This document shows positions 11,991 to 22,478 of a stretch of 64,000 nt of DNA, one piece after another. The position numbers were made by a program, and so were the translations under genes. This DNA is from Bettongia penicillata ogilbyi. Its lineage: Eukaryota; Chordata; Mammalia; Diprotodontia; Potoroidae. Under the pieces are notes generated by a model that was not told the DNA's origin, made no database searches, and was given only the letters and a program-made list of their open reading frames with translations. The stretch is taken from positions 5,081,001-5,145,000 of the forward strand of contig JAJHZJ010000496.1 of the NCBI GenBank assembly GCA_023548195.1, given 5' to 3'. The stretch's first letter is position 1. Each line of letters begins with the position of its first letter.

Positions 11991-12304
11991 GGAAGGTAGG
12001 CAAATAATTTGGTAAGGAAGATTTGAGGACCACCCTGTGAGACAGTATGTAACTTCTCCTTAGAGGTTATCCAGAAAAGACTGACTCCCCTCCCCACACT
12101 TGCTGGTTGTTCTATTGTGGGAATTTCTTTCGTGGAACAGAGCACCATTGGGGTACTTCCTACTCTCACAGTCTGAGATTTCGTGAATGACATGACAGGA
12201 ATCCCACTGGATGAGAAGGTTTGGAGGGATTCTGATCTGCCACAATGGAAGAGGTGGCCATATTGATTAGTTCATAGCATTGCCATATGGAATTCAACAA
12301 AGAG
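11991..12304. other. Unclassified DNA
   Basis: No repeat or gene recognised. Two short antisense frames only. Confidence 0.4.
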
Positions 12305-12590
12305 ATTCAGTAAAACATTTATTGATTTCCTGTTATGTGCTAGGTGTTGGGGATATAGAGACAAAACTAAAATAATCCCTGTCTTCAAGGAGTTGATTTT
12401 GTACTAGGAAGACGTGACATATGGTCAGAAAAGCAAACACAAAGAATATCTCAAATAATACAAAATAATTTTGAGAGAAACAAAAAAATAGCATGTGGTA
12501 GCAGAGTGGGGAGCTTCAGAAAGGAAGGCTGCTTGTGGGACGGGATGCTGAGCTATTGTTCTGAAGGAAACCTTCTAAGAAGAGGCAGAC
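12305..12590 (+). repeat. RepA 5' part
   Basis: 'tgttatgtgctaggtgttgg', 'gtcttcaaggagttgatttt', 'gacatatggtcagaaaagca' follow the RepA order through the first quarter of the element. Confidence 0.6.
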
Positions 12591-12652
12591 TGTCTCAGGG
12601 ACTTACTAGCTGTGTGAGCCTGGGAAAAATCACTTTTAACCCCGGGTGCCTC
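12590..12652 (+). mobile_element. SINE middle fragment
   Basis: 'gggacttactagctgtgtga' followed by 'gcctgggaaaaatcactttt'. It abuts the purine tract. Confidence 0.65.
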
Positions 12653-12654
12653 CA

Positions 12655-12772
12655 AAGAAGAAACGAAGGAAGAAAGAGAGGAAGGGGGAAGGGAGGGAGG
12701 GGGGAAGGAGGGAAGGAATGAAGGAAGGAAGGAAGCAAGGAAGGAAGGAAGGAAGAAGGAAAGCAAAGGGCT
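12655..12772. repeat. (GGAA)n purine tract with G-quadruplex motif
   Basis: GAAG, GGGA and GGAA units. Positions 12684-12704 hold four G-runs of at least three separated by one or two A, a strong G4 pattern. Confidence 0.9.
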
Positions 12773-13447
12773 CACTAGAGCTACCCTAACTGGATGGAGA
12801 GAACAGTCGTTAAATTTCCAGTGTGGGCGTTTGCACCTTACATCCTGGTGAACAGGACAAACCAGTGCCTGATTAACTGTTTTGTTGATTGTTTAGACTT
12901 AAGAAATGAAGGAGAAAATGACAGCTCACATTAAACTTGAAAATGTCCTGTATACTGCCTCCCCCCACCTTGGATAGCTGGTTATTAAACATTTACAAGT
13001 GTGCTGCTCAATAGGGGCAAGTAAGGAGCTGGCTGTAAGCACACGGGACAGGGCTGCGTAGACTGAGGAAGGAGCTGGATGTTCTGGTGATTATCAGAAA
13101 CAAAGCCAGTTTGACTGGGCCAACAGGTGTGTGAAGGGGAAGGATGCTAAACAGATTGGAAAGGGATGTGTAGCAGCCAGGTTGTGGCTGGTTTTGTGTG
13201 TCAGAAAGAGGGTTTTGTAGTGAGTTAACATCACCTTACAGATGCATACAAGGGATGCATTATGTATTTTTTGCTGGTGGAGATGGAGAGTGTAGCTAAG
13301 AATTATTTCTTCAATACTTCAAGGTTTTATGATTTGAACAATGTAGGGGAATCTCTCCAGTGACATATTGCAAATCCCTTAATGTCTTTGTGAGTTCTTA
13401 TGGAGTCCCCCATATCTCTCCCCACCTCAAAAAAAAAAAAAAAAGTA
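12773..13447. other. Unclassified DNA ending in a poly(A) run
   Basis: No family recognised. An A-run at 13429-13444 lies just before the next SINE. Confidence 0.4.
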
Positions 13448-13672
13448 TCAGCTAAGTGACGGTGGATGTTGGGCCTGGAATCAGGAATACCTCAGTTCAA
13501 ATCTGGCCTCAGACACTGGCTGTGTGGCCCCAGGCAAGCCATTTATTCCAGTTTGCCTCGGTTGCCTCATCTGTAAAGCGAACTGGAGAAGGAAATGGCA
13601 AAGCACTCCAATATCTTTGCCGAGGAAACTGCAAATGGGATCAAAGAGTATGAAACGACTGAGTAACAACAA
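13448..13672 (+). mobile_element. Near full-length tRNA-headed SINE
   Basis: 'gggcctggaatcaggaatac', 'tctggcctcagacactggct', 'gtttgcctcggttgcctcat', 'actggagaaggaaatggcaa' and 'tgcaaatgggatcaaagagt' are in order. Confidence 0.9.
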
Positions 13673-13830
13673 ATATAAGCCTCGGGTGAGGTAGAGGCCT
13701 GCCTGATGTTTGTCTTTGTGTTCTCAGAAGCTAATATAGTGTTAATCAGACACAGCTGAAGCAAAATAACAACAGCCTAAAGTGCCTGGCACCTAGTAGG
13801 TGTTTGATGAACGTTCATCAGTTCAGTAGT
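13673..13830 (+). repeat. Old LINE-2-like tail, SINE-interrupted
   Basis: 'aatataagcctcgggtgagg' and 'gtttgtctttgtgttctcag' are followed by a SINE-tail scrap ('tcagacacagctgaag'), then 'agtgcctggcacctagtagg' and 'tgtttgatgaacgttc'. The first block also follows the SINE at 57541. Confidence 0.55.
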
Positions 13831-14084
13831 CAGTGGATCTAAGAGACCTTCGATGTTGGCACTCCCACCAGTAATAGAGATGGCCACATATCCTTGTCTT
13901 TCTTCTAATAGAATTAGTTTCCATGTCTTCTAATAAGTGCTTCACCAAGAATCTGTGGCTCGCTCTGGATAGCTCCCTTTATGCCTTTAGAAACCGTGTG
14001 CTCAACAAAGGGCTGTCCTTATTACCCTTCAGTTACTATTGTTTTTATCCTTCCATCTCACTATAATATTAGTAATCGTGGTAG

Positions 14085-14335
14085 CAATAATAAACATCTG
14101 TATAGTACTTCCTATGTGCCTGATACCCTCAAATGCTTTACAATTACTATCTCATTTGATTCTCTCAACAACCTTGGGAGACAGGTGTTACTGTTATCTT
14201 CATTTTACAGATGAGGAAACAGACACAGGAAGAGGTTAAATGATTTACCGAGGATGTCACAAAATGACAAGCATCTGAGGTTTGATTTTAACTTGGTGAC
14301 TCCAAACCTGGTGTTCTATCCACTATGACTCAACA
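14085..14335 (-). mobile_element. CORE-SINE (MIR-like)
   Basis: 'tctcatttgattctctcaac', 'cattttacagatgaggaaac', then 'tggtgttctatccactatga'. Antisense order over nearly the full length. Confidence 0.85.
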
Positions 14336-15180
14336 CTTTCTGAGCATTCTTTCTAAGACTCTTTCTGTATGCCAAGCCTCCTTAGGAATCCGCTGCAGCC
14401 TTCTGATACCCGCCATGGATCTCTCTATTGCTTTTTGGTTAATCCATCCTTCTGATCCTTTAGAGACTATGGTGTTCCATGATCTACTCCCATAAAGGAT
14501 CCTCCTTTCTTCAGGGGGTTCATTTTGTCTTTCCCATGTCAGTGATAAAACAGTGAAGAATCTTGTGCGTCTGTTTTTTTATTTATAAAGTGAGAGGGCT
14601 TGACGAGATGAGATCTATCTCTTCCAGTCCCTGACCTATAATCTGCCAAAATGAGCATATAGAGGAGTTCACCAATGATATGAAATTGCACTTCGATCAC
14701 ACCCCTTCATGGGTCATATCTTCATGAAAATGGCAGTGATCTGTGGTAAGGAAGTATCTTCAAATTTTCTGCCTCATCTCCTGTTGATAATCAGAGGATT
14801 AAATGCCCTGGAGCAAGGTTATCCCACTGGCTGCCTCTATCATGGTGATGATGCCTACTTGAAAGACTCCCTATTCAAGAAACTTCAAGACCATGTTTTG
14901 TTTTACTGAAGGGAAGTCATGCATTCTCGAAATCATTTTTAAAACAAGTTTTTAAAAGTTGAAAGTTCCACCAGTCATTTTAATTGGGCATTTGTTGTAG
15001 CATATCATATAACAGTGGCAAGCATGTATAAATATGTTCAGGGTATGTGTATAGGTGTGGGTGTGTGTATGGGCTCACTTTTGTGGTTGCATCAGTGTAA
15101 GAAATTCTCAAGATGTAATTCTCTTTGCTGATGCACGTCAATAGGATGTCTGCAAATTTGCAATCCCAGAGATTCACTGA
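14336..15180. other. Unclassified DNA with a small SINE scrap
   Basis: A SINE 3' scrap lies around 14565-14645 ('tttataaagtgagagggctt'). Nothing else recognised. Confidence 0.4.
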
Positions 15181-15297
15181 GATGCTGAAAAGAACTAAAG
15201 GATTTTCCTAAGGTCCCATAGTCAGTCTATGTCCAAGGTGGGATAGGAACCCAGATATTCTCATTGAAAAGCTGTCTCTTAATCTGCTGTGGCATTC
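15181..15297 (-). mobile_element. CORE-SINE fragment
   Basis: 'ttcctaaggtcccatagtca' then 'ataggaacccagatattctc', antisense head region. Confidence 0.65.
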
Positions 15298-16170
15298 AGT
15301 GACTCTCCATTTATTTACTCTGACCAAATGCCTATAATGTTTTTAAACCTGAGAAATAAGATAAACAAACAGTGTTTTATATATGGTTTTGCAGAGGGGA
15401 GTAGGGGGCTATTTTTTCACATAGAAAATGAAAATAGACTCTTTTGCCTCTGGCCAAGGTACCAGAGTGTTTCTATGGTCAATGCCTGGTATTTGAAAGG
15501 AAATGAGAGGAAGACTGATGCTCAGATGGATGATAATTGACTCCTAGCTGGATTCCCCCTCCTCAGAGGGAAGGTTGGGTTTACCCTCATGCTCCTGGGC
15601 TGCCATTCCAAATCACATATTTATGTAAATGGAGATATTATCAGTGATTTTGCATGGGGATGATTGTGACAACTAGGATTTCAGTATCCAAATGATGAAT
15701 CTGCCCTTGGCCTTGATGACCCTTTCCGGCTTTTATGCCCAGGTCCTCTACCCATGTACTTCCATTCCACAGAGAGGAGTCTGTTTTTTTTTTTTTCAAA
15801 GACCTTCACTTCCAGATTCTAGTTTATAAAATCTGCTTTCTTCTGCTATTCTCATGATATATCTTGAAAAGCTGGAAATAAGGCTTGTAAAGGACTTTAA
15901 AGCCATTTGAAAGGACTATGCTAGGACACCTCATACAGAAATGTGCATGGCTCATAGGTTCAGCATTAAGTCAGCTGAATCTTCTTCCTTAAGTATTCTC
16001 TGGCTCTTACTACCCAATAGAAGAAGAATTTATTATTGTGTGCAAAATGCAATGCTAGCTAGCCACTGGAACACAAAGACCGTTTGGACTGCTATTCAAG
16101 CCAGGGTTTTCTAAACTACCCCCAACAAATTTGGTGCATAAGGAAAAGATTGCTGGAAGAATCAAATGAA
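15298..16170. other. Unclassified DNA
   Basis: Frames reach at most 83 codons with no recognisable protein. A T-run lies at 15784-15796. Confidence 0.4.
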
Positions 16171-16174
16171 TGAA

Positions 16175-16330
16175 TGTAAAAACATTTTAAGTGCTTACTA
16201 TGTCCCAAACTCTGTGCTAAGTGCTGAGGATACAAAAATAAAATCAGAGAGCTTCCATTGTATTAAGGGGCAGAACACATCTAAGTCTGAGTCATGGCCA
16301 GGGAGCTTGGGAAAGTTACAGGAATGGTGA
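16175..16330 (+). repeat. RepA 5' fragment
   Basis: 'aagtgcttactatgtcccaa' followed by 'ctgtgctaagtgctgaggat' and 'gagcttccattgtattaagg'. Confidence 0.6.
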
Positions 16331-16617
16331 GTAGAGCTTTAATGGAGCAGATCAATACATCTTTCCTATAGTAATCATGGTAGCACCAATTTGAATCTAG
16401 TTTTAGAACTGGAAAGGGTGTGGTAGGGGTTAGAAGGAAAAGGCAGCCATTAAACAACTCTTGAGATGTCCAGATATTACAGTGAAGCATAGCTTGCAGA
16501 GAGGCTGGGCTCTGTGACCTTTCTTCTGGCTTTAAATCCTAGGCTAAAGTGGGGAACCTGTGGCCCTCTAGGACACAGTCTATGTGACCTAGACTATGAA
16601 GTCTATGTGACAATAGA

Positions 16618-16800
16618 CTTCAACATGAAAGATATCTTAGGGGTCATTGAGTCCATCTCTTGGTTTTTATACCTGTGGAAACTGAGGCATAGGGAGGATG
16701 AATGACTTTCCCAAGGTCACACCAGTAGTAAGCAGCAGAAGTGATATTAGAACCTATGCCCTCTAACTCTAGAACATTCTGCTGTGCCATGTTCCTCACT
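16618..16800 (-). mobile_element. CORE-SINE (MIR-like)
   Basis: 'tcattgagtccatctcttgg', 'tacctgtggaaactgaggca', 'cccaaggtcacaccagtagt' and 'acattctgctgtgccatgtt'. Antisense order. Confidence 0.8.
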
Positions 16801-16861
16801 GTGAGAGCAGAGGTATATGTAGTCTTCCAGGTTGGGCAAGGAGAAAAAGCAAGTGAAGTTG

Positions 16862-17090
16862 AGCTCATAAAGCAACAAGCCCAGAGTCAAGAAGACCCAT
16901 GTAACTGAGCTCAAATTTGGCCTCAGACACTTAACTAGCTGTGTAACCCTGGACAAGTCATTTTGAACTATTTGCCTCAGTTTTCTCATCTGTCAAATGA
17001 ACTGGAGAAAGAAGTGTTAAGCCTCTTCAATATATTTGCCAGGAAAACCTCAGATAGGGTCACAGTCAGACACAACTGAAGAACACCAGC
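16862..17090 (+). mobile_element. Near full-length tRNA-headed SINE
   Basis: 'agtcaagaagacccatgtaa', 'ttggcctcagacacttaact', 'gtaaccctggacaagtcatt' and a tail with 'aggaaaacctcagatagggt' and 'cagacacaactgaag'. Confidence 0.88.
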
Positions 17091-17995
17091 AAAATGGAGC
17101 CCATGATACTTGGGATGCTTGCCTCACAAGGTTGTCATATGCAGATCCAATGAAATAATATATTTAATATATTAAAAACAGGGAGGTATAACTTTATGAA
17201 GGTAACTCTTTAGCTAAGAAAAACTGTGAGGTGTCCCGAGCCTTCAAGAGTGTGTTCTAGCCTGTGGAGCATTCAGACCCATATCCAGTTGTAGACATTG
17301 TAAGTGGAAGCTTTTGTTCTCATCCTTGACAGAGATGAAAGTGATACTTTCCATCCCAGGACATGTTGTATACATCATGTGTTTCTGCTGTTAGTTTTAT
17401 AAAGTAGATTGAAATGTTGCTTATTTCCACTTAGTATGAATATGCAGCTGAGATGTGGTTATACATGATTTATAAGCTGCTATTTTTATTTCTCTCTAAA
17501 TAGGAAATTTTTGTTTGACTTATTTTTCTTTGGCATTTTTCCCCCCTCTAAATTCTCTTGTCTCCTCCCTTGAAGCAAATCTCATTTTGGTATATCTTTC
17601 CTCCCCTCCCTCCACTCCACTCCATTTCCTGTTGACATTGACCCATGCAACATATGTAGGTAAGCATGTGCAGAATTTCTGATATTCACTTTCCTAGGAA
17701 GTTCATCAGACATTCCTCCAGATCCCACTAAGCTTTCATCATCCTGTCACTATCTAGGACTGGGGGATTGCCTCCCATGGTAAGGACCCACAGGTAATGG
17801 AAGTGGTAGAAACAATTTTTGAGAGGTGTGAAACTTACAGACTGAAAGCAAAGTCTGTAATTTTTAATACCCCAAGAAAGGTGACTAAAAATGAGAAACT
17901 CTTTCCCTTCCATTTTTTCCTCATAATAAAACAAACATGTATTTTATTACATATTCTCAGAGAGGAAATAATTCTTGATAAGATTTAACATAGGC
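17091..17995. other. Unclassified DNA, with a pyrimidine-rich stretch
   Basis: 17510-17640 is C/T-rich ('tcctcccctccctccactcc') and resembles the plus-strand look of HAL1 3' UTRs, but the match is too weak to assign. Confidence 0.35.
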
Positions 17996-17997
17996 TT

Positions 17998-18118
17998 TTA
18001 GACTTGGACTCAGGAGATGTATGAGGCCTGACACTAACAGATCCTGTGGCACCTTAGTCAAATCAGCTGGTTTCTCTGACTCCCAAATTCCTTATATGTA
18101 AAATAGGGATGTTGTCAG
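17998..18118 (+). mobile_element. Diverged SINE
   Basis: 'gacttggactcaggagatgt', 'acctt-agtcaaatcagctgg' and 'atgtaaaatagggatgttgt' keep the SINE order with several deletions. Confidence 0.55.
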
Positions 18119-18129
18119 TGCATCAACAT

Positions 18130-18385
18130 GCATATAAGTGCTTATATTGTTCCAGGCTCTGCTAGGTGCTCTAGATACCACCAAAAAAATAAAAAATTAA
18201 ATCTTGACCCTCAAGGAGTTTCCATTTTACTGAGGGATTCAACAGACAAATCCATTTCATTTTAACAAACACTTATTATTACTCAACCACTATGTACCTG
18301 ATTATGTTAACCCTAGAGATACAATGACATAAATCAAAGTTCATATTCTCAGGGAGCTTATGTTCTGCTAGTAGACACAATATCG
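18130..18385 (+). repeat. Two RepA 5' fragments in tandem
   Basis: The first has 'ctctgctaggtgctctagat' and 'ctcaaggagtttccatttta'. The second starts at about 18260 with 'aacaaacacttattattact' and has 'tctcagggagcttatgttct'. Confidence 0.5.
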
Positions 18386-18615
18386 ATTCTTTTTCCACGC
18401 ACATTTGTTAAGCAGCTGCTCTGCCCATGTTTCTTGTACGTAGCCTCTTCTGTCCTCTGAATCTGCTTCCACCCTAGAATACAGTCCCTCAGCACACCCT
18501 AGCTAGATAGTCACACTGCAACCACCGGTTGACCTCCTTATTCCAATTCATTCCTTTCTTCCTAAAGTGCTGGTCTGACCGCGCCCCTACCCTAGTCAAT
18601 AACCTCCAGTGGCAC

Positions 18616-18821
18616 AATTTCTTTTCAGAACCACACATTGAGCTTCTGCGTAACTATTAAGTCTGCAGAGCCAGAGCCCTTTGCATTGGAGGCTGATGCC
18701 TGATGAGCATTTCTGATAGTGTGTGTGATCAGTTTCCATTGAGTATTTTCTGGAGACTGAAACTGACAGAATGACTGAACATTTAGAAGTATTGTTAGTA
18801 AAACGAATTATAAAGAAATAG
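18616..18821 (+). repeat. Unknown ~205-bp dispersed repeat, copy A
   Basis: Matches 20341-20545 in the same orientation at roughly 90% identity by eye across the conserved 165 bp, including 'gtgtgtgatcagtttccatt' and 'gagtattttctggagactga'. No coding potential and no known family recognised. Confidence 0.8.
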
Positions 18822-18825
18822 TAAC

Positions 18826-18913
18826 CATCTGAGATTGGATTTGAACTCATAGAGATGAATATTCTTGACTCTAGACCTGGTATTCTATCCACTTTGCCAC
18901 CTAGCTGCCCCAT
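18826..18913 (-). mobile_element. SINE head fragment
   Basis: Plus strand: 'gattggatttgaactcatag', 'ctctagacctggtattctat' and 'ccactttgccacctagctgc', the antisense tRNA-like head. Confidence 0.75.
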
Positions 18914-19194
18914 AAATCAAGTTTTCTAAGAAGATAAATCATATAGTGATTAATCACATTACAAAACAATTGTTCCCCTCTCAAAAAAAAAGACTTGCCA
19001 TGTTTTGTTTTGTTTTTTAATTACAAACTAGGACATGTAAACCATTATTCTATTTTATAAACTTTGATTTACACACAACCTTTCTAGAAGATACCTTCAG
19101 GCTCAAGTAAGGTTCAGCTTGCTTCTATCCCTTCCATCTGTGACCTAGAAAAATAGGTACTTTTGTTAAGGGGCTTGACTTGAAGGTGAGAGAG

Positions 19195-19300
19195 TATATT
19201 AGAGGCAGCCATGGTAGAGGGCATAACCAGATCTGCTTCTGACACATACTGTTTATGAGACCATAGGTAACATACTTAAACTCTTAGTTCCTGTAATAAC
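19195..19300 (+). mobile_element. Diverged SINE
   Basis: 'gcttctgacacatactgttt' and 'gagaccataggtaacatact' fit the SINE middle. Confidence 0.5.
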
Positions 19301-19459
19301 ACTTCTAAGACAATGAATTAAAAAAAAAAAACTAGCACCAATCAACAATTAGTAGAAAATATTTTGTTATTGAGAATTTTCTACATAGGTAAAGCAGAGA
19401 TCTAGGTTTAAAGAAAACTAGGAAGTGTAGGAAGTAAAGATGATAAATATGGATCTCTC

Positions 19460-19610
19460 TGTTAAGAAACCAGTGAGTGTAATTGGTCAGACCGAGCCCT
19501 GCATATGCAACTAGGATCCAGATTTGAATCCTACTTCAGTACTCACTAGCTCTTCAAGTTACCATTTCCTCATCTGTAAAATGAGAAATGTTGGTAAGAT
19601 GATCTCTGTT
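19460..19610 (+). mobile_element. Diverged SINE
   Basis: 'gatccagatttgaatcctac', 'ttcagtactcactagctctt' and 'cctcatctgtaaaatgagaa'. Confidence 0.6.
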
Positions 19611-19739
19611 TTGGCCAAATTGGTCTACTAGCTGTGTCTTGCTGTTTCTTACATGCAACATTCAATGCCCCCTCTCTCTTGTCTTTGCGCAGACTTTCCT
19701 CTAGTGCCTGGAAAGATACATACTCTAAGAAAAAAAATA

Positions 19740-19985
19740 ACTGATATTCACATACCACTTTAAGTTTCATAGAGTACATTATTAATATTGTCTTGGTTGA
19801 ACCTTATGACAACCCTGTGAAGTAGAAGCTAGAAGGATGACTATCCCAATTGTGCAAATGAGGATATTGAGGCTGAGAGTGATTTGCAAAGATCCCCGAG
19901 CAGTTCGTTTCAGGGCCAGGATTCGAGCTCACACCTTCCCATATTCATACACAATGCTCTGGCCCCTACACCATGCTGCCTTTTT
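19740..19985 (-). mobile_element. CORE-SINE (MIR-like)
   Basis: 'gacaaccctgtgaagtagaa', 'gcaaatgaggatattgaggc', 'ggccaggattcgagctcaca' and 'ccctacaccatgctgcct'. Antisense order over nearly the full length. Confidence 0.85.
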
Positions 19986-20340
19986 CCCTCTCATTACTTT
20001 CCTACCTATCTCATAGGGTAATTAATGAGGAAAGCATTTTATAAAGCCCAAGGGACAATATAAATGTGAATGTAATTTTCCTTTGTCTAAGTTGGGAAAC
20101 CTCCAGTGTCCTGGGGGTAATTGTGTCTAAAAGGCATCCATTGCTATAATTGACTGACTCACAGGCCATTAGCTGTCCCCACATTTTGACTTTGAAGATC
20201 TAGACCAAAGGAAAATATGCCTGTGATGTCCAGGGGACTAAAAATTTCTTAATTTCCTGCGAGAGTCCCATCAGATCTTCCTAGCTGTCTGACTTTCAAA
20301 TCAGGGAAAATATTAGAAGTGGCAGGCACCTCATCATCAC
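19986..20340. other. Unclassified DNA
   Basis: No repeat or gene recognised. Confidence 0.4.
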
Positions 20341-20545
20341 ATTTTCTTTTCAGAACAATACAACAAATGTGACCATTAAGTCTGCAGCAGCCAGAGCCCT
20401 TTGCGTTGGAGACTGTTGCCTGATGAGCATTCCTGACAGTGTGTGTGATCAGTTTCCATTGAGTATTTTCTGGAGACTGAAATTGACAGAATGACTGAAC
20501 ATTTAGAAATAATTGTTGTTAATAAACCAAATGATAAAGAAATAA
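20341..20545 (+). repeat. Unknown ~205-bp dispersed repeat, copy B
   Basis: Partner of 18616-18821. A few differences are C/T or A/G, including a CpG-type change ('tttgcgttgg' against 'tttgcattgg'). No flanking homology beyond about 10 bp. Confidence 0.8.
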
Positions 20546-21009
20546 GCAAACAATATTTCAAGGTGGAAAAGCTTTGCCCTAGATCTACCCACTTCAAAAG
20601 ACATTATGCCTTTAAAGTGCTGTTTTGCATTATTACATACCAAATACAAGTACTTCTCGCAAACTAATGGACCTCAATTTGTACTGGCATTTTAGTCTTA
20701 TGAAGCATGCCTTTGGTGACAGGGAAGCTTACCACCATGTTCTCCAGTGTTTTGAGATTGTCTAAGAAATGTGGGGTGTGGAAGCAGAGGTGTCTGTTTT
20801 TTGTTGGTCACTTATTTAATTGGTAAGATTTGCCAGCAATAACATATTGTTCCAGGAGCAGTCTTGCTAAATGTTGAAAATTAAACAGAGTTAGGTGATA
20901 TAGGTAGGGGGAAGGATTCAAAGTGAAGGTACTTTGGATATTAATTATGAGACAATAAGAATAAGCTGTGGAAAAGGATAGAAGTGGATTCATTCTTAAG
21001 ATCTGTCGA
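20546..21009. other. Unclassified DNA
   Basis: No repeat or gene recognised. Confidence 0.4.
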
Positions 21010-22200
21010 TTAGTAAATATTTAAGTGTCTGCTATATGCTAGAAACTGTGACAAGTGCTTGGGATACAAAAAAGAGGTCAAATAATTCCTCCCCTAAAGG
21101 AGTTTATAATCTAGTTGGTGATGCAACAAGTAGACAAAATGAATAATTTCTTTATAGGATTAATTGGAAATAAGTCAACCATGGGAATGCAGTATAATAT
21201 AGAGGGGTTAGAAAAGGCTTCCTGTAGAAGATGGGATTTTGGTTGGGACTTGTAGGAGGTCAGGGAAGCCAGTTGGCAGAGGTAAAGAAGGAGAGTATTC
21301 CAGGTATGGGGCAGCTGGTGAAAATGCCTAATTTCATGAGATGTGCTGTTTTGTTCATGAAATAATAAGGAGGTCAATGTCACTGAAGCAAAGAGGATGT
21401 GGTGGGAAGTAAAGTATAAGAAGCCTGGAAAGCTGTCAGGGTTGGGAGCAATAGGCTATTCTATGAAAGTCTTTGACTTCCAAACAGGATTTGCATTTGA
21501 TCCTGGAAGTGATAGGGAACCATTGGAGTTTATTGAGTAGTGGGATGACATGGTTAGATTTGTACTTTAGTAAAATCACTTTAGTTGCTCAATGGAAAAT
21601 GATTTGGAGTGGGGAGACACGAGGCAGGCTGTCCTACCAGCAGTCTATTAACAATAATTCAAGCATAAGTAGATGAGGATGCCAGTACAGAAGCGAGAAA
21701 GGATGTACTGAAGAGACAGTCCAATGATGAAAGCAGCAGACCTTGGCAACGGATTGGATTTGGGGATGGACTGGAGTAAGAGATGGAGAAAAGTTGAAGA
21801 TGAGGCTTGGATCATAAGCCTTGGGGATTGGAAAGATGAAATCATTTTCTATAATAATAGGGAAGTTAGCATGGGGAGAGAGTTTAAAGAGAAAGATAAT
21901 TCCATTCTGGACTTATGGAGTTTAAGATGTCTCCATTTCCAGATGTATGAAAGACAGCTGGAGAGAAGAAACGGGAGGTCAGCAGAGAGGTTTGGGGCAC
22001 AAAAAAAGTAGATTTGAGAATCTTCAGCACGGAAATGGTAATTACCTCTGTGGGAGCTGATGAGATCACCAAGCAAAGTAGTGTAAAGCAAGAAGAGAAC
22101 AAAGCCCAGGAGAGAGCCCTGGGATACATGTAGAGATATATTTCAAGGGTTCATGAGCTGTGTCATTGGCTGTTACCAACATCCTTTGAAAATCAAACGT
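21010..22200 (+). repeat. Long RepA copy
   Basis: The most complete copy, about 1.2 kb. In order: 'tatatgctagaaactgtgac', 'aaaggagtttataatctagt', 'ttttggttgggacttgtagg', 'gtattccaggtatgg', 'gatcctggaagtgataggga', 'gggatgacatggttagattt', 'gtgggagctgatgagatcac' and 'agagccctgggatacatgta'. No long frame is shared with the fragments, so it looks non-coding. Confidence 0.7.
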
Positions 22201-22334
22201 GTTTGTATGGCGCATATTTCAAGAAGATAGTAAAGGGAAGGAGTCTCCTAAGCTCTTGAATATAAAAGCACAACTGAAAGATATTGCAATGCGAATTTTA
22301 AGGCATGTAATAGATCAGAATTAGGCACATTGAG

Positions 22335-22478
22335 CTCATGGATAGCAGGTATATCCTTAGATGTGTGACCTTGTACATTCCACTTATTTTCTCTGTACCT
22401 TAGTTTTCTCAACTAAAAAAATGGTGATGGGTTGATGTTGTGGGCTTTTAAGATCTCTTTAGTTTATTATTCTAAGGT
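22335..22478 (+). mobile_element. Diverged SINE
   Basis: 'gtgtgaccttgtacattcca' and 'ttagttttctcaactaaaaa' match the SINE middle and 3' part. Confidence 0.65.

Noticed and set aside
18596..18913. 105-codon antisense frame, with a related 73-codon frame at 20376-20597
   Set aside because: The shared part comes from the duplicated non-coding repeat and the rest from a SINE head. Frames do not extend alike in both copies.
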